DNA of 64,000 nucleotides from Zoogloea sp. 1C4 (GTDB lineage: Bacteria > Pseudomonadota > Gammaproteobacteria > Burkholderiales > Rhodocyclaceae): contig NZ_SSXU01000018.1 of assembly GCF_009469605.1 (NCBI RefSeq), positions 17,566-81,565 on the forward strand. The letters run 5' to 3'. Below, in pieces: positions 1 through 8,856 of the stretch. The notes under the pieces were generated by a model. That model was not told where the DNA came from, ran no database searches, and saw only the letters and a list, made by a program, of their open reading frames with translations. A program made the position numbers and the translations under genes. Each line of letters starts with the position of its first letter. Position 1 is the stretch's first letter.

Positions 1-464
1 ACGTCGGCCACCACCGCGCGGGCAAAGCCCACGTCGTCGACCTTGCGGTCCCGCGCGTCGCCGCAGCAGGCGCCGGCGTTCCAGGTGGCGAAGTTGCCGC
101 CGGGCAGCCGGCTGAAGCCATTCGGAAACACCACCACGAAGCCCTCCCGCCGGGCCTTGCCTACCCACCCGTAACGGGCGTCGTCGGCCATCAGCCCGGC
201 GTTTCCGCCGCCGCCATGGAAGGCCAGCACCAGCGGCACCGGCCCGCGCGGGTCGAGGCCGGGCGGGATGTACATCAGGTATTGGCGCTGCAGCCCATCG
301 TGGGCCAGCGTATGGGCGAGGGGTTCGGCGGGCTCGGCCCGGCGCTGCTCGAGGCGTTCGCGGATGCGTTCACGCAGGCCTGGCCGCTCGGCGTCCTGGG
401 CCGACGCGCCCGACACCCAGCCAAACACGACAATCAGTAGAAGCCACCGCCAGCGACGTCTCAT
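1..464 (-). CDS. PHB-depolymerase-family secreted esterase (N-terminal part, cut by window edge)
   Basis: This is the first ~154 residues of a reverse-strand gene whose 3' end lies beyond base 1. The ATG at 462-464 is followed by an Arg-rich n-region and a hydrophobic stretch ending in GASAQ, a typical Sec signal peptide. The mature part contains the oxyanion-hole motif AFHGGGGNAG and then VVVFPNG and WNAGACCG, which are characteristic of the esterase_phd/LpqC alpha/beta-hydrolase family (poly(3-hydroxybutyrate) depolymerase or feruloyl-esterase relatives). The catalytic Ser, Asp and His would lie in the missing part. Family assignment is fairly firm; the substrate cannot be named. Confidence 0.8.
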   Translation of the reverse strand, partial: MRRRWRWLLLIVVFGWVSGASAQDAERPGLRERIRERLEQRRAEPAEPLAHTLAHDGLQRQYLMYIPPGLDPRGPVPLVLAFHGGGGNAGLMADDARYGWVGKARREGFVVVFPNGFSRLPGGNFATWNAGACCGDARDRKVDDVGFARAVVAD

Positions 465-476
465 TTCACCCCCCAA

Positions 477-956
477 TCAGCACCCCAGATCGCGATACCG
501 GCTACGCAGCCCGAACAGGCGCCGCTGCACCTCCGCCAGATCGGCCCCCGCAGCCTGCCGCTCGCTCTGCTCCAGCGCCGGCAGCTGGCTGTCGAGCTGG
601 CGACATTCCCGCTGGGCCTCCGGCGAAAGCTTCATCCGCCGGCCAAAGGCATCGTACTGCCGGGGATTCATCCCGCTGAGGGGCCGTACTGCCTCGGCGA
701 TCTGCTCCTTGAAGACCTCGCGACGAACGTCCTCGCCAACCCGCTCCTTGCCCGACAGCTTGCTGACCCCACGGGTCGGCTCCACGTCGACCTTCTTCGC
801 CCCCATGCAGGGCACATCGGAATACACAACCCGGCCGCCCTCGTCGCACTTGAAGACATGACGGGCTGGCGAAGGCAGGGACTGGGCGACGGCGAGGCTG
901 GTGCAAAGCAACGGGCCAGCAAGCAGGATGAGCGTCTGGAGGGGACGGAATGGCAT
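477..956 (-). CDS. DUF4124 domain-containing periplasmic protein
   Basis: The protein has ~159 residues. I chose the ATG at 954-956 because a signal peptide (MPFRPLQTL followed by a hydrophobic core ending AVAQS) starts there; the frame stays open further upstream but that stretch is Pro/Arg-rich with no signal features. After the signal comes the short DUF4124 signature, VFKCDEGGRVVYSDVPC, seen in many small proteobacterial exported proteins of unknown function. The C-terminal half is charged and probably helical. It lies 12 bp upstream of the esterase on the same strand, so the two may be co-transcribed. Confidence 0.7.
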   Translation of the reverse strand: MPFRPLQTLILLAGPLLCTSLAVAQSLPSPARHVFKCDEGGRVVYSDVPCMGAKKVDVEPTRGVSKLSGKERVGEDVRREVFKEQIAEAVRPLSGMNPRQYDAFGRRMKLSPEAQRECRQLDSQLPALEQSERQAAGADLAEVQRRLFGLRSRYRDLGC

Positions 957-1119
957 GGGCGACAGGCAGGGCAAGGTTGGGGGGCGTTGGCGATGACGGC
1001 TGATGCTCGTCGGCGGAGAGGGCGCGGCGCCGAATTCTCGCACACGTCATACGTCATGCCAATTTTTCCGGAGCAAATCCGCCATCCACACCACAACACC
1101 GGCATCGCCGCCAGACGTG

Positions 1120-1150
1120 ACAAGGCCGACCCTTGCGAGGTCGGCCTTGT
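1120..1150 (-). terminator. Hairpin downstream of the RND efflux operon
   Basis: A perfect 12-bp stem (1120-1131 with 1139-1150) encloses a 7-nt loop, 30 bp beyond the stop codon of the outer-membrane factor gene. On the reverse strand it is followed by only a weak T tract (TTGTC), so it is a probable 3'-end stem-loop and not a textbook intrinsic terminator. Confidence 0.5.
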
Positions 1151-1179
1151 GTGCTGCCTTGGAGGCCGCCGGCGGGCGC

Positions 1180-2586
1180 TCAGCTGCCCTTCCAGCCGCC
1201 GCCCAGGGCCTTGAAGAGATCCACCGAGGCGTTGAGGCGGGCCTGACGGTTCTGCACCCAGGCGAGGGTGGCGTCGTTGGCGGTGCGCTGGGCGGTGAGC
1301 ACTTCGAGGTAGGGCGAATAGCCGCCGTCGTAGCGGGCCTGGGCGAGCTTGAGGGCGCGCTGGGCAGCAGTCATGGCCTTGCCGTATGCGTCCTCGGCCT
1401 CGGCATTCTGGCGCACGGTGACGAGCGCGTCGTTCACCTCGCGGAAGGCGGTCTGCACCGTCTTGCGATAGGTTTCGAGGGTCTGGGTCTGCTGGGCGCT
1501 CACCTGATCCACCTGGGCGCGCAGGCGGCCGCCTTCGAAGATCGGCTGGGTGATCCCGGCGCCCAGCGACCAGATGGCCGACGGGGCGCTGAACAGCTGG
1601 GACAGATCCTTGCTCTCGCGGCCGAAGTTGCCGGTGAGGGTGATGCTCGGGAACAACGCGGCCTTGGCGACGCCGATCTTCGCGTTGGCGGCGATCAGGT
1701 CGGTCTCGGCCTTGCGCACGTCGGGACGGCCTTCGAGCAGCGCCGAGGGCAGCCCGGCGGGCGGCACCGGCGGCACCGGCAGGCTGCGCAGGTCGGCCGG
1801 TGCCAGCTTGAGCCCGGGCTGGCCGACCAGCAGGCCGATGAGGTTTTCGGCCAGGGCGCGGTTCTTCTCGAGCTGGATCTGGGCCGCCGTGTAGGTGGCG
1901 AGCTCGCCTTCGGCCTGCTGCACGTCCAGCTGGGAGACGATGCCGCCCTCGAAGCGGGTGCGGGTGAGCTGGGCGCTCCTGGCCTGGGCGGTGACCGAAT
2001 CGGTATTGACCAGGATCTGGGCGTCCAGCGCGCGCAGGCTGAGGTAGGCCTGGGCCACCGACGCGGCGAGGCTCAGGGACACCGTGTCGCTGGCGTAGCG
2101 GGTGCCGAGGGCCTGGGCGCGGGCGGCCTCGGAGGCACGCCGGAGCCGGCCCCACACGTCCAGCTCGAAGGAGGTGGACAGCGCCATGCGCACGTTGCTG
2201 CGGGTAATCGGCGCGGTGGACGGGATGGGCGTGGCGGTGGTCTGGCTGATCCGGTTGCGGGTGCCGGCAACGCTGCCATCCACCTGGGGCAGCAGGGCCG
2301 CATCCACCTGACGCAGCACGGCGTCGGCTTCCTCGATGCGGGCCGCGGCGATCAGGGCGTCGGGGCTGCTGGCGAGGGCCTGGCGGACGAGCTCGTCGAG
2401 AGTGGCATCGCCGAACAGCGTCCACCAGTTGCTGGCCACCGCCGGCGCGGCGGAGAGCGGCGCCGCGGCGTATTGATCCGGCAGCTGGAGCCGGGCGTCG
2501 GGGCGGGCGTAGTCGGGGCCGATGGCGCAGCCGGCGAGCGCGCCGGCCACGGACAGCGCCAGGAGGGCGGGAAGGGTGCGGAACAT
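1180..2586 (-). CDS. RND efflux outer-membrane factor lipoprotein (NodT/OprM family)
   Basis: The 468-residue protein forms the outer-membrane exit duct of a tripartite efflux pump. The ATG at 2584-2586 overlaps the TAA of the pump gene (TAATG), and the ribosome-binding site GAGG lies inside the end of that gene. The N-terminus carries a lipoprotein signal with lipobox LAGC (Cys20), then the family motif GPDYARP. Two OEP repeats follow, each with long heptad-rich helices (for example QARSAQLTRTRFEGGIVSQL and LAQARYDGGYSPYLEV). Length is normal for OprM/NodT proteins. It is the last gene of the operon. Substrate is not evident from sequence. Confidence 0.92.
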   Translation of the reverse strand: MFRTLPALLALSVAGALAGCAIGPDYARPDARLQLPDQYAAAPLSAAPAVASNWWTLFGDATLDELVRQALASSPDALIAAARIEEADAVLRQVDAALLPQVDGSVAGTRNRISQTTATPIPSTAPITRSNVRMALSTSFELDVWGRLRRASEAARAQALGTRYASDTVSLSLAASVAQAYLSLRALDAQILVNTDSVTAQARSAQLTRTRFEGGIVSQLDVQQAEGELATYTAAQIQLEKNRALAENLIGLLVGQPGLKLAPADLRSLPVPPVPPAGLPSALLEGRPDVRKAETDLIAANAKIGVAKAALFPSITLTGNFGRESKDLSQLFSAPSAIWSLGAGITQPIFEGGRLRAQVDQVSAQQTQTLETYRKTVQTAFREVNDALVTVRQNAEAEDAYGKAMTAAQRALKLAQARYDGGYSPYLEVLTAQRTANDATLAWVQNRQARLNASVDLFKALGGGWKGS

Positions 2587-5500
2587 TACTTCACCTCCTC
2601 GGTGTGGGCGTGGGGCAGATCGCCGGCCGGGTGGCGGACCTTGCCGCGGCTCAACCACTTGAAGAACAGGGGGACGAAGATGGTGGCGATGAAGGTGGCG
2701 GCGAGCATCCCGCCGACCACGCCGGTGCCCATCGAGCGGCGGGCGGCAGCGCCGGCGCCGGTGGAGATGGCCAGCGGCAGCACGCCCAGCACGAAGGCCA
2801 GCGAGGTCATCACGATGGGACGGAAGCGCAGCCGGGCGGCTTCGACCGCGGCCTCGACGATGCCCATGCCTTCGGCCTGCTTCTGGGCCGCGAACTCGAC
2901 GATCAGGATCGCGTTCTTGGCTGCAAGCCCCACCAGCACCACCAGACCGATCTGGAAGTAGATGTCGTTGGGCATGCCGCGCAGGAGCACGGCCAGCAGG
3001 GCGCCGAACATCGCGAAGGGCACCGCCATGATCACCGCCAGCGGCAGCGACCACTTCTCGTACTGGGCGGCGAGGATCAGGAAGACCATCACGATGCCGA
3101 AAGTGAAGGCGATCACCGAGGCGTTGCCGGTGCGCTTTTCCTGGAAGGCCTGGCCGACCCATTCGGTGCGATAGCCTTCCGGCAGCACTTCGGCGGAGAC
3201 TTCCTCGACGGCCTTGATGGCGTCGCCCGAGCTGTAGCCCGGCGCGGCACCGCCCATCACCTTGGCGGCGACGAAGCCGTTGAAGCGCTCGATCATCTCG
3301 GGGCCGGTGATGGTCTTGACGGTGGCCACCGCCGAGAGCGGCACCATCGACCCGCCAGCCGCCTTGACGTAGGACTTGAGGATGTCTTCCGGCTTCGAGC
3401 GGTAGGCCGACTCAGCCTGCAGCTGGACCTTGTAGGTCTTGCCGCCGCGGTTGAAGTCATTCACGTACAGCGTGCCGGTGGTGGCCTGCAGGGTGGCGTA
3501 GATCGAATCCAGCGAGATGCCCATCGACATGGCCTTGGGCTCGTCCACCTCGACGAAGAGCTGCGGCGCGCTGACCCGGAAGAAGCTGTTGATGCCTGCA
3601 AGTTCCGGACGCTTCTTGAGGGCTTCGACGAACTGGCCGGTGACCGCCGCCAGATTGCGGGCATCGCCGTCGGCACGGTTCTGCAGGTACACCTCGAAGC
3701 CGCCGGCGGTGCCGAGGCCCTGGATGGGCGGCGGGTTGAACACCAGCCCCATGCCGTCGGGCAGGCTCATGCCGAGGCCCATGAACTTGCCGGCCATCTG
3801 CTCGGTGGTGACGGTGCGCTCCTCCCACGGCTTGAAGATGATGAAGGTGGTGGCGACGCTGGGCCGGTTGTTGCCGGTGATGAAGTCCACACCCTTGATG
3901 AAGAAGATGTTCTCGATGTCGTCGGACTTGATGCGACCGTACATCTGGTCGGTGGCGTCGTTGGTACGCTGGGCCGAGGCGCCGTCGTTGAGGGTGACGA
4001 AGCCGAACAGGTAGCCCTGGTCCTCGGCCGGCACGAAGCTGCCCGGCACCGTGCGCAGCAGGAAGGCCGCGGCGCCGATGGTCAGCACGAACACCAGGGT
4101 GCCGATGATGCCGTGGCGCAGGGTCAGGCCGACGGTGTCGGTGTAGCTGTTGGTGAAGCGTTCGAACAGCCGGTTGAAGGGCCGGAACAGCGGCTTCTCC
4201 TCGTGCTCGGGCTTGAGCAGCAGGGCGCACAGGGCCGGGGTGAGGGTCAGCGCGACGATGCCGGAGATGACCACCGCCACCGCGACGGTGACGGCGAACT
4301 GCTTGTACAGCACGCCGGCGATGCCGCCGAGGAAGGCGACCGGGACGAACACCGCGCACAGCACCAGCACGATCGCGACGACTGCGCCGGACACCTCGCG
4401 CATCGCCTCGATGGCGGCGTTCTTGGGCGACATCTTCTCTTCGTTCATCAGGCGCTCGACGTTCTCGAGCACGACGATCGCGTCGTCCACGACGATACCG
4501 ATCGCCAGCACCATCGCGAACAGCGTCAGGGTGTTGATCGAGAAGCCGAACAGCCACATGCCGGCGAAGGTGCCGATCAGCGACACCGGCACCGCGACGA
4601 TCGGGATCAGCGTGGCGCGCCAGCTCTGCAGGAACAGGTAGACCACCGCGATCACCAGGATCACCGCCTCGCCGAGGGTCTTCAGCACTTCCTTGGCAGA
4701 TTCCTGGATGAAGCGGGTGGTGTCGTAGGGCACCACGTACTCGACGCCCTTCGGGAAGCGTTTCTGCATCTCGTCGAGGCGGGCGCGCACGGCGGTGGCG
4801 GTGTTCAGCGCGTTGGCGCCGGACTGCAGGTAGATGCCCATGCCGGACACCGGCGCGCCGTTCACGGTGGCGCTGCGGTCGTAGCCGTCGGCACCGAGCT
4901 CGATGCGGGCCACGTCGCGCACGCGCACCACGCCGGCGGGGCCGTCGGCGCGCAGGATGATGTTGCCGAAGTCGTCCGGGGTGAGCAGGCGGCCCTTGGC
5001 GGTGACGGTGTAGGTGAGCTGCTGGCCATTGACCATCGGCTCGGCGCCGATCTTGCCGGCCGCGTTCTGGGTGTTCTGCACGCGGATCGCGGCGGCCACC
5101 TCGGAGGTGGTGACGCCGAGCTTGGCCATCACGTCGGGCTTGAGCCACAGGCGCATGGCGTAGATCGGGTCGAACTGCTGGGCGTCGCCCACGCCGGGGA
5201 TCCGGCGGATCTCCTCTACCACGTTGGTGTTGACGTAGTTGGAGAGGAACAGCGCGTCGTGGGTGCCTTCGGGCGAGCGCAGGGCCGCGAACATCAGGAT
5301 GTTGTTGGAGCGCTTCTGCACCAGCACGCCGGTGCGCCGCACGTCGTCGGGCAGGCGCGGCTCGGCCACCTTGACCCGGTTATTGACGGCGATCAGCGCG
5401 TTGTCGGGGTTGGTGCCCACCTCGAAGGTGGCGGTGATGGTGACCACCCCCGCCGAGTTGCTGGTGGAGTTGTAATAGATCAGGCCTTCCACGCCCGACA

Positions 5501-5705
5501 GCTGCTCCTCGATGGGCGCGGCGACGGTCTTGGACAGGGTTTCGGCGTTGGCGCCGGGGAAGCTGGCGGTGATGATCACCGTCGGCGGGGTGATTTCGGG
5601 GTACTGGGCGACCGGCAGCGTGAGCGAGGCCATGAGGCCCGCGATCACGATGACGATCGAGATGACCGATGCGAAGATCGGGCGACTGATGAAGAAGCGT
5701 GACAT
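2586..5705 (-). CDS. RND multidrug efflux transporter, inner-membrane pump (AcrB/MexB type)
   Basis: This 1039-residue protein is a proton-driven HAE1-family RND pump that expels hydrophobic toxic compounds from the periplasm and inner leaflet. The chosen ATG at 5703-5705 begins MSRFFISRPIFASVISI, the standard start of this family; the longer open frame has no matching sequence. Features seen include the first transmembrane helix, the large periplasmic porter/docking loop, the relay motif GIVVDDAIVVLENVER in helix 4 with adjacent Asp residues, and a second copy of the 6-helix half. It sits 13 bp after the membrane fusion protein gene and overlaps the outer-membrane factor gene, so one operon is clear. 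AcrB, MexB or TtgB type cannot be distinguished without alignment. Confidence 0.96.
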   Translation of the reverse strand: MSRFFISRPIFASVISIVIVIAGLMASLTLPVAQYPEITPPTVIITASFPGANAETLSKTVAAPIEEQLSGVEGLIYYNSTSNSAGVVTITATFEVGTNPDNALIAVNNRVKVAEPRLPDDVRRTGVLVQKRSNNILMFAALRSPEGTHDALFLSNYVNTNVVEEIRRIPGVGDAQQFDPIYAMRLWLKPDVMAKLGVTTSEVAAAIRVQNTQNAAGKIGAEPMVNGQQLTYTVTAKGRLLTPDDFGNIILRADGPAGVVRVRDVARIELGADGYDRSATVNGAPVSGMGIYLQSGANALNTATAVRARLDEMQKRFPKGVEYVVPYDTTRFIQESAKEVLKTLGEAVILVIAVVYLFLQSWRATLIPIVAVPVSLIGTFAGMWLFGFSINTLTLFAMVLAIGIVVDDAIVVLENVERLMNEEKMSPKNAAIEAMREVSGAVVAIVLVLCAVFVPVAFLGGIAGVLYKQFAVTVAVAVVISGIVALTLTPALCALLLKPEHEEKPLFRPFNRLFERFTNSYTDTVGLTLRHGIIGTLVFVLTIGAAAFLLRTVPGSFVPAEDQGYLFGFVTLNDGASAQRTNDATDQMYGRIKSDDIENIFFIKGVDFITGNNRPSVATTFIIFKPWEERTVTTEQMAGKFMGLGMSLPDGMGLVFNPPPIQGLGTAGGFEVYLQNRADGDARNLAAVTGQFVEALKKRPELAGINSFFRVSAPQLFVEVDEPKAMSMGISLDSIYATLQATTGTLYVNDFNRGGKTYKVQLQAESAYRSKPEDILKSYVKAAGGSMVPLSAVATVKTITGPEMIERFNGFVAAKVMGGAAPGYSSGDAIKAVEEVSAEVLPEGYRTEWVGQAFQEKRTGNASVIAFTFGIVMVFLILAAQYEKWSLPLAVIMAVPFAMFGALLAVLLRGMPNDIYFQIGLVVLVGLAAKNAILIVEFAAQKQAEGMGIVEAAVEAARLRFRPIVMTSLAFVLGVLPLAISTGAGAAARRSMGTGVVGGMLAATFIATIFVPLFFKWLSRGKVRHPAGDLPHAHTEEVK

Positions 5706-5718
5706 GGATGGCGCTCCC

Positions 5719-6933
5719 TCAACCCTTGGCCGGCGCAGCGGCCGGGGCAGCGCCCGGCTTGCCGCCGGCACCCGGGCCTTCGCCCGGCCCGTGCGGGGCC
5801 ACGGTGGCGCCCGGACGCAGCTTGATGAGGTTGTCCACGATCACCTTGTCGCCGGCCTTCAGGCCACCCAGGATCACCCACTCCTTGCCGCTCCACTGGC
5901 CGGTCTTGACCGGACGCGGGGCAACCTTGTTCTCGGGGCCGACGGTCATCACCACCGGGCCGCCGTCGGTCTGCATCACCGCCGCCTGGGGCACCTTGAA
6001 CACCCCTTCGCGCTCGCCGGTGATCAGGCGCGCCTTGACGAACTGGCCGGGCAGCAGCTTGCCGTCCGGGTTGGGAAACTCACCGCGGAACTGCAGGGTG
6101 CCGAGCTTCGGGTCGATCTGGCTGGCGGCAAAGTTGAGCCGGCCGCGCTGGGCGTAGGTGCTGCCGTCAGGCAGGACGAGCTCGACGCCGCGGATCGCCT
6201 TGGGGTTGAAGCGGCCATCCGGCGACGCGTTGGCGAGCTCGGTGTCGGACACCGAGAAGCGCACCCAGATCGGGTTCACCTGGACGATGGTGGTCAGCAG
6301 GGTGCCGGCGCCGCTGGCGACCAGCGTGCCTTCCGACACCTGGGCGCGGCCGGTCACGCCGGACACCGGGGCGGTGACGTTGGCGTACGACAGGTTCAGC
6401 TCGGCCTGGCGCAGGGCGGCCTGGGCGGCCTGCACCGCCGCCTGGGCGACGCTGTTGTCGGAGGTGGCGGTGTCGTATTCGCGCTGGCTGATGGCCTGCT
6501 GGGCCAGCAGCGCCTTGAGGCGGGCGGCCTCGCGCTGGGTCTGCTCGACCTTCGCCCTGGCCTCGGCCAGCTGGGCCTTGGCCTGGGCGACAGCCACGTC
6601 GAGGGGTTCGCGGTCGATCTGGAAGAGGGTCTGGCCGGCCTTCACGCTGGCGCCTTCTTCATACACGCGCTTCATGAGGATGCCACCGACCCGGGCGCGC
6701 ACTTCCACTTCCCTCGCGCCTTCGGTCTGGGCGACGGCCTCGACGCTGGTCTCGGCGCGGGTGGGCTGCATCTCGACCGCGGTCACCGGCATCGGCGGCA
6801 TGCCGCCGGCAGGCGGGCCACCGGCGCCTTGTTCCTTGCCGGAACAGGCGCTGAGCAGTACAAGGGAAACCGCCAGGGCCGGCAAGGCGAGGCGGGACGA
6901 AAGGGGCTGCTGGGGGCGGGGGTTAGCGCTCAA
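5719..6933 (-). CDS. RND efflux periplasmic adaptor (membrane fusion) lipoprotein, AcrA/MexA type
   Basis: The ~404-residue adaptor links the inner-membrane pump to the outer-membrane duct. No ATG is well placed. A TTG at 6931-6933 has GGAG six bases upstream and gives MSANPRPQQ; an in-frame TTG two codons earlier (6939) has that GGAG too close, so 6933 is preferred. A lipoprotein signal ends in LLSAC (Cys30). The biotinyl-lipoyl half-domain (ARVGGILMKRVYEEGASV), an alpha-helical hairpin and the beta-barrel region with the motif VNPIWVRFSV follow in the usual order. The C-terminus is Gly/Pro/Ala-rich. It is the first gene of the efflux operon and is transcribed away from the TetR gene. Confidence 0.93.
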   Translation of the reverse strand: MSANPRPQQPLSSRLALPALAVSLVLLSACSGKEQGAGGPPAGGMPPMPVTAVEMQPTRAETSVEAVAQTEGAREVEVRARVGGILMKRVYEEGASVKAGQTLFQIDREPLDVAVAQAKAQLAEARAKVEQTQREAARLKALLAQQAISQREYDTATSDNSVAQAAVQAAQAALRQAELNLSYANVTAPVSGVTGRAQVSEGTLVASGAGTLLTTIVQVNPIWVRFSVSDTELANASPDGRFNPKAIRGVELVLPDGSTYAQRGRLNFAASQIDPKLGTLQFRGEFPNPDGKLLPGQFVKARLITGEREGVFKVPQAAVMQTDGGPVVMTVGPENKVAPRPVKTGQWSGKEWVILGGLKAGDKVIVDNLIKLRPGATVAPHGPGEGPGAGGKPGAAPAAAPAKG

Positions 6934-6977
6934 GATCAACTCCAGGGCTGGATTTCTGGTTTGTATTGGGGCATAGT

Positions 6978-7003
6978 TTTATACAAACACGAATGTATGT
7001 AAA
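6978..7003. promoter_or_regulatory. Probable TetR/AcrR-type operator in the efflux divergent promoter region
   Basis: The intergenic region between the adaptor gene and the tetR gene is AT-rich. Its right half GAATGTATGTA is identical to half of the known E. coli AcrR operator, and the left half (TTTATACAAACAC) is an imperfect inverted copy matching 8 of 13 positions. Placement between divergent repressor and pump genes fits autorepression plus pump repression. Direct binding is inference. Confidence 0.55.
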
Positions 7004-7041
7004 TAGCTCTCAACATCATTCTACGACGGGACTAATGCAAT

Positions 7042-7647
7042 ATGGTTCGTAAGACCAAGGAAGAAGCCGAAGCGACGCGACTCCAGATCATCGAGGCCGC
7101 CCGCCGGGTCTTTCTGGAATGCGGGGTGGGCAGCACCAGCCTCGAAAAGATCGCCGCCGCCGCCGGCGTGACCCGCGGCGCGGTGTATTGGCACTTCAAG
7201 AACAAGACCGATCTTTTCTTCGCGATGCGCGAGGATGCAGTGCTGCCCTTTCTCGACCGGGTGGTGTTCGACGCGGAGGCCAACGACCCGCTTGGCGGCG
7301 TCGAGCACGCCCTGCAGGAGATCATCCGCATCCTGGTGGATCAGGCCCAGACCCGCGAGACCTTCGAGATCCTCGCGTTCAAGTGCGAATACGTGGGCGA
7401 GTTCAGCTCGATGAAGGGCTGCACCGCCGGGCAGATGGATTTTCTGGGGATGCTCACCGACGCCTACCGCCGGGCCGCCGCCAAAGGCCAGCTGCGCCTG
7501 CCGGCCGACCCGGAGATGCTGGCCTACGACACCTTCCTGTTCGTCGGCGGGCTGATCAAGCACTGGATATCCAGCACGCCCGACGAGCGCTTCCGAACCG
7601 ACGCCGAGCGCTTCATCACCCAGCACGTGGCCCTGCGCCGGGCCTGA
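7042..7647 (+). CDS. TetR/AcrR-family efflux repressor
   Basis: The 201-residue one-component regulator has an N-terminal helix-turn-helix at about residues 12-58, with STSLEKIAAAAGVTRGAVYW matching the AcrR/TtgR/MexZ subfamily, where the segment GAVYWHF is typical. The C-terminal ligand domain is helical and includes the family-typical WISSTPDERF near the end. It starts divergently from the RND operon and very likely represses it until a ligand binds. It ends 6 bp before the convergent beta-helix gene. Confidence 0.92.
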   Translation: MVRKTKEEAEATRLQIIEAARRVFLECGVGSTSLEKIAAAAGVTRGAVYWHFKNKTDLFFAMREDAVLPFLDRVVFDAEANDPLGGVEHALQEIIRILVDQAQTRETFEILAFKCEYVGEFSSMKGCTAGQMDFLGMLTDAYRRAAAKGQLRLPADPEMLAYDTFLFVGGLIKHWISSTPDERFRTDAERFITQHVALRRA

Positions 7648-7653
7648 GGCCGG

Positions 7654-8829
7654 TCAGCGGCCCGCCGGCTGGCGGGTCACCATCCCGCGGCTCTGGAAGG
7701 CCCCCGGCGCCCAGGCCGCAGGCGGCGCGAGCGGCTGGGTGCCGATGGGCAGCGCAAACTCGGCCCGGGGCGTGAGCAGTTCGCCCAGCTGACCATCGGG
7801 TTTGTCGACCCGCCCGCGCAGGATGGCCGGCGGCGTGAAATCCAGCGATTCCGGCTCGATCGCCCCGCCGGGCAGCGGGAAGTTGCCCCGGTGATCCCCC
7901 GGCAGCGACAGGCTGAAGCCCCCCAGCCCCACGGTGAGGTTGTTGCGGGTGACGATCTGGGTATCCGGCGGCAGCTTGTCGGACCACGCCCGGGTAAACC
8001 AAGCCGGCCGCCAGCCCGCGTTGATCAGCGTGTTGTGGGCCATCAGCAGGCGGTTCTCGGCCCAGCGGCTGCTTTCGGCGCCGTAGGCCACGACGATCGG
8101 GTTGGGGCTGTCGGCGCTCTGGGCGATCACGTTGCCCACCACCACCGCCACCCCGCCTTCCGGAAACTCCAGCTCGTACGACGCCATGCCGCCGGGCCCA
8201 TCCACCAGCAGGTTGTAGCGGATCTCGTTGCGCCCGGCCCGGCTCTTGACCAGATGCCCCTGGTAGCCCTGGTGGAAGCGGCTGCCTTCCAGCACGAAGG
8301 ACTTGATGTGCCCCACGTAGAGCAGGTGGTGCAGCCGCCCCGGCTCGCGCGGCGCGCGGCTGAAGCTGCTGTTGTAGATGCGCAGCTCGGCGGAGTCGAA
8401 GTTGGCGGTGATGAGGCCGTTCTGGTTGTCCTCGAAGACGCAGTCGCGCACCTCCAGGCTGCCCTGCTCGAAGCGGATGCCGGCGCCGTTGCCATCGGCC
8501 ACCCGGGCGCCGCGGAACTCGATGTTCTCGACCTTGTAGTTACCATTGACGAACACCCAGATGCCCTTGCCGTCGGCGTCGCGGCCGTCGGCGTCGAGCA
8601 CCGGACGACCGCCGAAACCGCGGATGGTCAGGGATTTCTGGGCCCACACCGCCACGTCGCCCTTGTAGGTGCCGGGGCGGATCAGCACGGTGTCGCCATC
8701 CTTGGCGAGGCGGGCGGCGTCGGCGATGCGGGTGACGGATTCGCCGGGCCCGACGAGGATGGTCGCCGCGGCTGCGGGCACGGCTGGCGCCGAAAGCAGG
8801 ATGGCGAGGAGCGCGGTTCGGACGTTCAT
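7654..8829 (-). CDS. Exported right-handed parallel beta-helix protein
   Basis: This 391-residue protein has a clear signal peptide (MNVRTALLAILLSAPAVPAA). The mature part shows short, regularly spaced hydrophobic strands with Asn-rich turns (LEVRDCVFEDNQNGLI, LRIYNSSFSR, NEIRYNLLVDGPGG), the hallmark of a pectate-lyase/NosD-like beta-helix. The start of the fold contains GDTVLIRPGTYKGDVAV, common in such proteins. It follows the O-antigen-ligase-like gene by 27 bp on the same strand, so a role with surface glycan, as lyase, epimerase or binding protein, is plausible. No catalytic residues can be assigned with confidence. Confidence 0.75.
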   Translation of the reverse strand: MNVRTALLAILLSAPAVPAAAATILVGPGESVTRIADAARLAKDGDTVLIRPGTYKGDVAVWAQKSLTIRGFGGRPVLDADGRDADGKGIWVFVNGNYKVENIEFRGARVADGNGAGIRFEQGSLEVRDCVFEDNQNGLITANFDSAELRIYNSSFSRAPREPGRLHHLLYVGHIKSFVLEGSRFHQGYQGHLVKSRAGRNEIRYNLLVDGPGGMASYELEFPEGGVAVVVGNVIAQSADSPNPIVVAYGAESSRWAENRLLMAHNTLINAGWRPAWFTRAWSDKLPPDTQIVTRNNLTVGLGGFSLSLPGDHRGNFPLPGGAIEPESLDFTPPAILRGRVDKPDGQLGELLTPRAEFALPIGTQPLAPPAAWAPGAFQSRGMVTRQPAGR

Positions 8830-8856
8830 GGCGATGGCAACGGTCGGGAAAGACGA

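Noticed and set aside
1003..5702. Very long plus-strand open frames opposite the efflux genes (652 and 1032 codons)
   Set aside because: They lie antisense to a complete, motif-rich RND operon and their translations are His/Gly/Arg-rich without any known motif; this is typical of antisense frames in GC-rich DNA.
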